Source of the DNA: an uncultured Actinomycetes bacterium
GTDB lineage: Bacteria; Actinomycetota; Actinomycetes; S36-B12; UBA5976
Assembly: GCA_937896305.1 (NCBI GenBank)
Contig: CALBND010000020.1
Location: 1 to 13,878 of the forward strand
DNA: 13,878 nucleotides
Direction of reading: 5' to 3'
Part shown: positions 12,877-13,878 of the stretch, piece after piece
How the letters are laid out: every line of letters starts with the position of its first letter
Numbering within the stretch: position 1 is the first letter of the stretch
The notes under the pieces: model-generated
Database searches by the model: none
What the model saw: the letters and a program-made list of their open reading frames with translations, nothing else
What the model was told of the DNA's origin: nothing
Position numbers and translations under genes: made by a program

Positions 12877-13878
12877 ATGTTTGAAAGATTTACTGATCGT
12901 GCAAGACGAGTAGTAGTACTTGCACAAGAAGAAGCAAGAATGCTTAATCACAATTACATCGGTACCGAACATATTTTGCTTGGCCTAATTCACGAAGGCG
13001 AAGGCGTTGCCGCTAAATCACTTGAATCTTTAGGGGTCTCCCTTGAGTCAGTTAGATCTCAAGTAGAAGAAATTATTGGTCAAGGACAACAAGCACCATC
13101 AGGACATATTCCATTTACCCCCCGTGCCAAAAAAGTTTTAGAACTTTCTTTAAGAGAAGCTTTGCAATTAGGCCATAACTACATTGGTACCGAACATATT
13201 TTGCTGGGCCTTATTCGCGAAGGCGAAGGCGTGGCTGCTCAAGTATTAGTCAAACTAGGTGCAGATCTAAACCGAGTTCGTCAACAAGTAATTCAATTAC
13301 TATCGGGCTACCAAGGAAAAGAACCATTAACTTCAGGTGCCCCAAATGAAGGCACCCCATCAACTTCATTGGTCTTAGACCAATTTGGCAGAAACTTAAC
13401 CCAAGCAGCCCGCGATGGAAAACTTGATCCTGTAATTGGTCGAGAAAAAGAAATCGAAAGAGTAATGCAAGTTTTATCTCGTCGTACCAAAAATAATCCT
13501 GTATTAATTGGTGAGCCAGGAGTGGGTAAAACTGCGGTAGTTGAAGGTTTAGCCCAATTAATAGTTCATGGCGATGTTCCAGAAACCTTGAAAGACAAAC
13601 AGATTTACACCCTTGATTTAGGTTCACTAGTTGCCGGTTCCAGATACCGCGGAGATTTTGAAGAAAGATTAAAGAAAGTCTTAAAAGAAATCCGTACCCG
13701 AGGCGACATTGTTTTGTTTATAGACGAAATACATACCTTAGTAGGGGCAGGTGCCGCTGAGGGCGCAATTGATGCAGCCTCAATTTTAAAACCAATGCTT
13801 GCTCGCGGTGAACTGCAAACAATTGGTGCGACCACTTTGGATGAATACAGAAGATATGTTGAAAAAGATGCCGCATTG
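12877..13878 (+). CDS. clpC: ATP-dependent Clp protease ATP-binding subunit ClpC, 5' part (334 codons; 3' end outside window)
   Basis: This AAA+ unfoldase delivers substrates to ClpP. The frame stays open to the last base. It begins MFERFTDRARRVVVLAQEEA, the standard ClpC start. The N-terminal domain has its two usual repeats, HNYIGTEHILLGL at 25-37 and again at 100-112. A linker (about 145-165) follows, then the first AAA+ module with Walker A GEPGVGKT (212-219) and Walker B VLFIDEIH (279-286), continuing through GATTLDEYRRY. The M-domain, second AAA+ module and ClpP-binding loop lie beyond the window. Upstream are a strong ribosome-binding site and an HspR-type operator. In mycobacteria lsr2 lies between lysS and clpC, but not here. 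Confidence 0.97.
   Translation, partial: MFERFTDRARRVVVLAQEEARMLNHNYIGTEHILLGLIHEGEGVAAKSLESLGVSLESVRSQVEEIIGQGQQAPSGHIPFTPRAKKVLELSLREALQLGHNYIGTEHILLGLIREGEGVAAQVLVKLGADLNRVRQQVIQLLSGYQGKEPLTSGAPNEGTPSTSLVLDQFGRNLTQAARDGKLDPVIGREKEIERVMQVLSRRTKNNPVLIGEPGVGKTAVVEGLAQLIVHGDVPETLKDKQIYTLDLGSLVAGSRYRGDFEERLKKVLKEIRTRGDIVLFIDEIHTLVGAGAAEGAIDAASILKPMLARGELQTIGATTLDEYRRYVEKDAAL

Noticed and set aside
13250..13627. 125-codon open frame on the minus strand inside clpC
   Set aside because: It is an antisense shadow of the clearly conserved clpC frame, with low-complexity Leu-rich translation and no start signals.
1..13878. Mobile elements, CRISPR arrays, tRNA or rRNA genes, defence systems, foreign islands
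   Set aside because: None could be supported: no transposase or integrase genes, no regularly spaced repeats, no cloverleaf, and base composition and codon use look even across the window.

Overview
The window is a stretch of core chromosome from an AT-rich actinobacterium. Hand counts of two 60-base lines gave 37-40 % G+C, and AGA is the commonest arginine codon in most genes. The gene order hpt, ftsH, folE, folP, folB, folK, DUF3180, panC, (nadB, nadC), coaX, lysS, clpC is the actinobacterial arrangement known from Mycobacterium and Streptomyces. The low G+C, very short intergenic gaps and missing cluster members suggest a genome-streamlined lineage such as the freshwater acI group (Nanopelagicales). 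That placement is an inference. No mobile element, CRISPR array, tRNA, rRNA or recognisable defence locus is present.

Layout. Positions 1-461 hold the 3' part of hpt (purine salvage). After an 81-nt gap with an unusual hairpin, a tightly packed same-strand run extends from 543 to 11602: ftsH (membrane AAA+ protease); folE-folP-folB-folK (four steps of tetrahydrofolate synthesis); a DUF3180 membrane protein; panC (pantothenate synthetase); nadB and nadC (quinolinate/NAD synthesis); coaX (type III pantothenate kinase, first step of CoA synthesis); lysS (lysyl-tRNA synthetase); and an ArgA-like N-acetyltransferase. Many junctions are 4-nt ATGA overlaps or gaps of 1-11 nt, so one long, translationally coupled operon is likely. 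A 154-nt gap precedes ctaB (heme O synthase). A 205-nt gap then precedes clpC, of which the first 334 codons lie in the window.

How the genes work together. The operon gathers cofactor supply (folate, pantothenate/CoA, NAD) with lysine charging and membrane proteolysis. ctaB supplies heme O for terminal oxidases. ClpC is the AAA+ unfoldase that feeds ClpP.

Most of the window is conventional. The points of interest are mainly in the junctions: an HspR-type inverted repeat (HAIR box) upstream of clpC; a six-codon relay ORF with ATGA overlaps on both sides, exactly where relatives carry a DUF2520 gene; a Shine-Dalgarno (SD) sequence separated from the ftsH start by a hairpin; and a ctaB leader with nested inverted repeats and a possible 16-aa upstream ORF. 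lsr2, panD and nadA are missing from where relatives often have them. I found no clear evidence of a previously undescribed multi-gene system.
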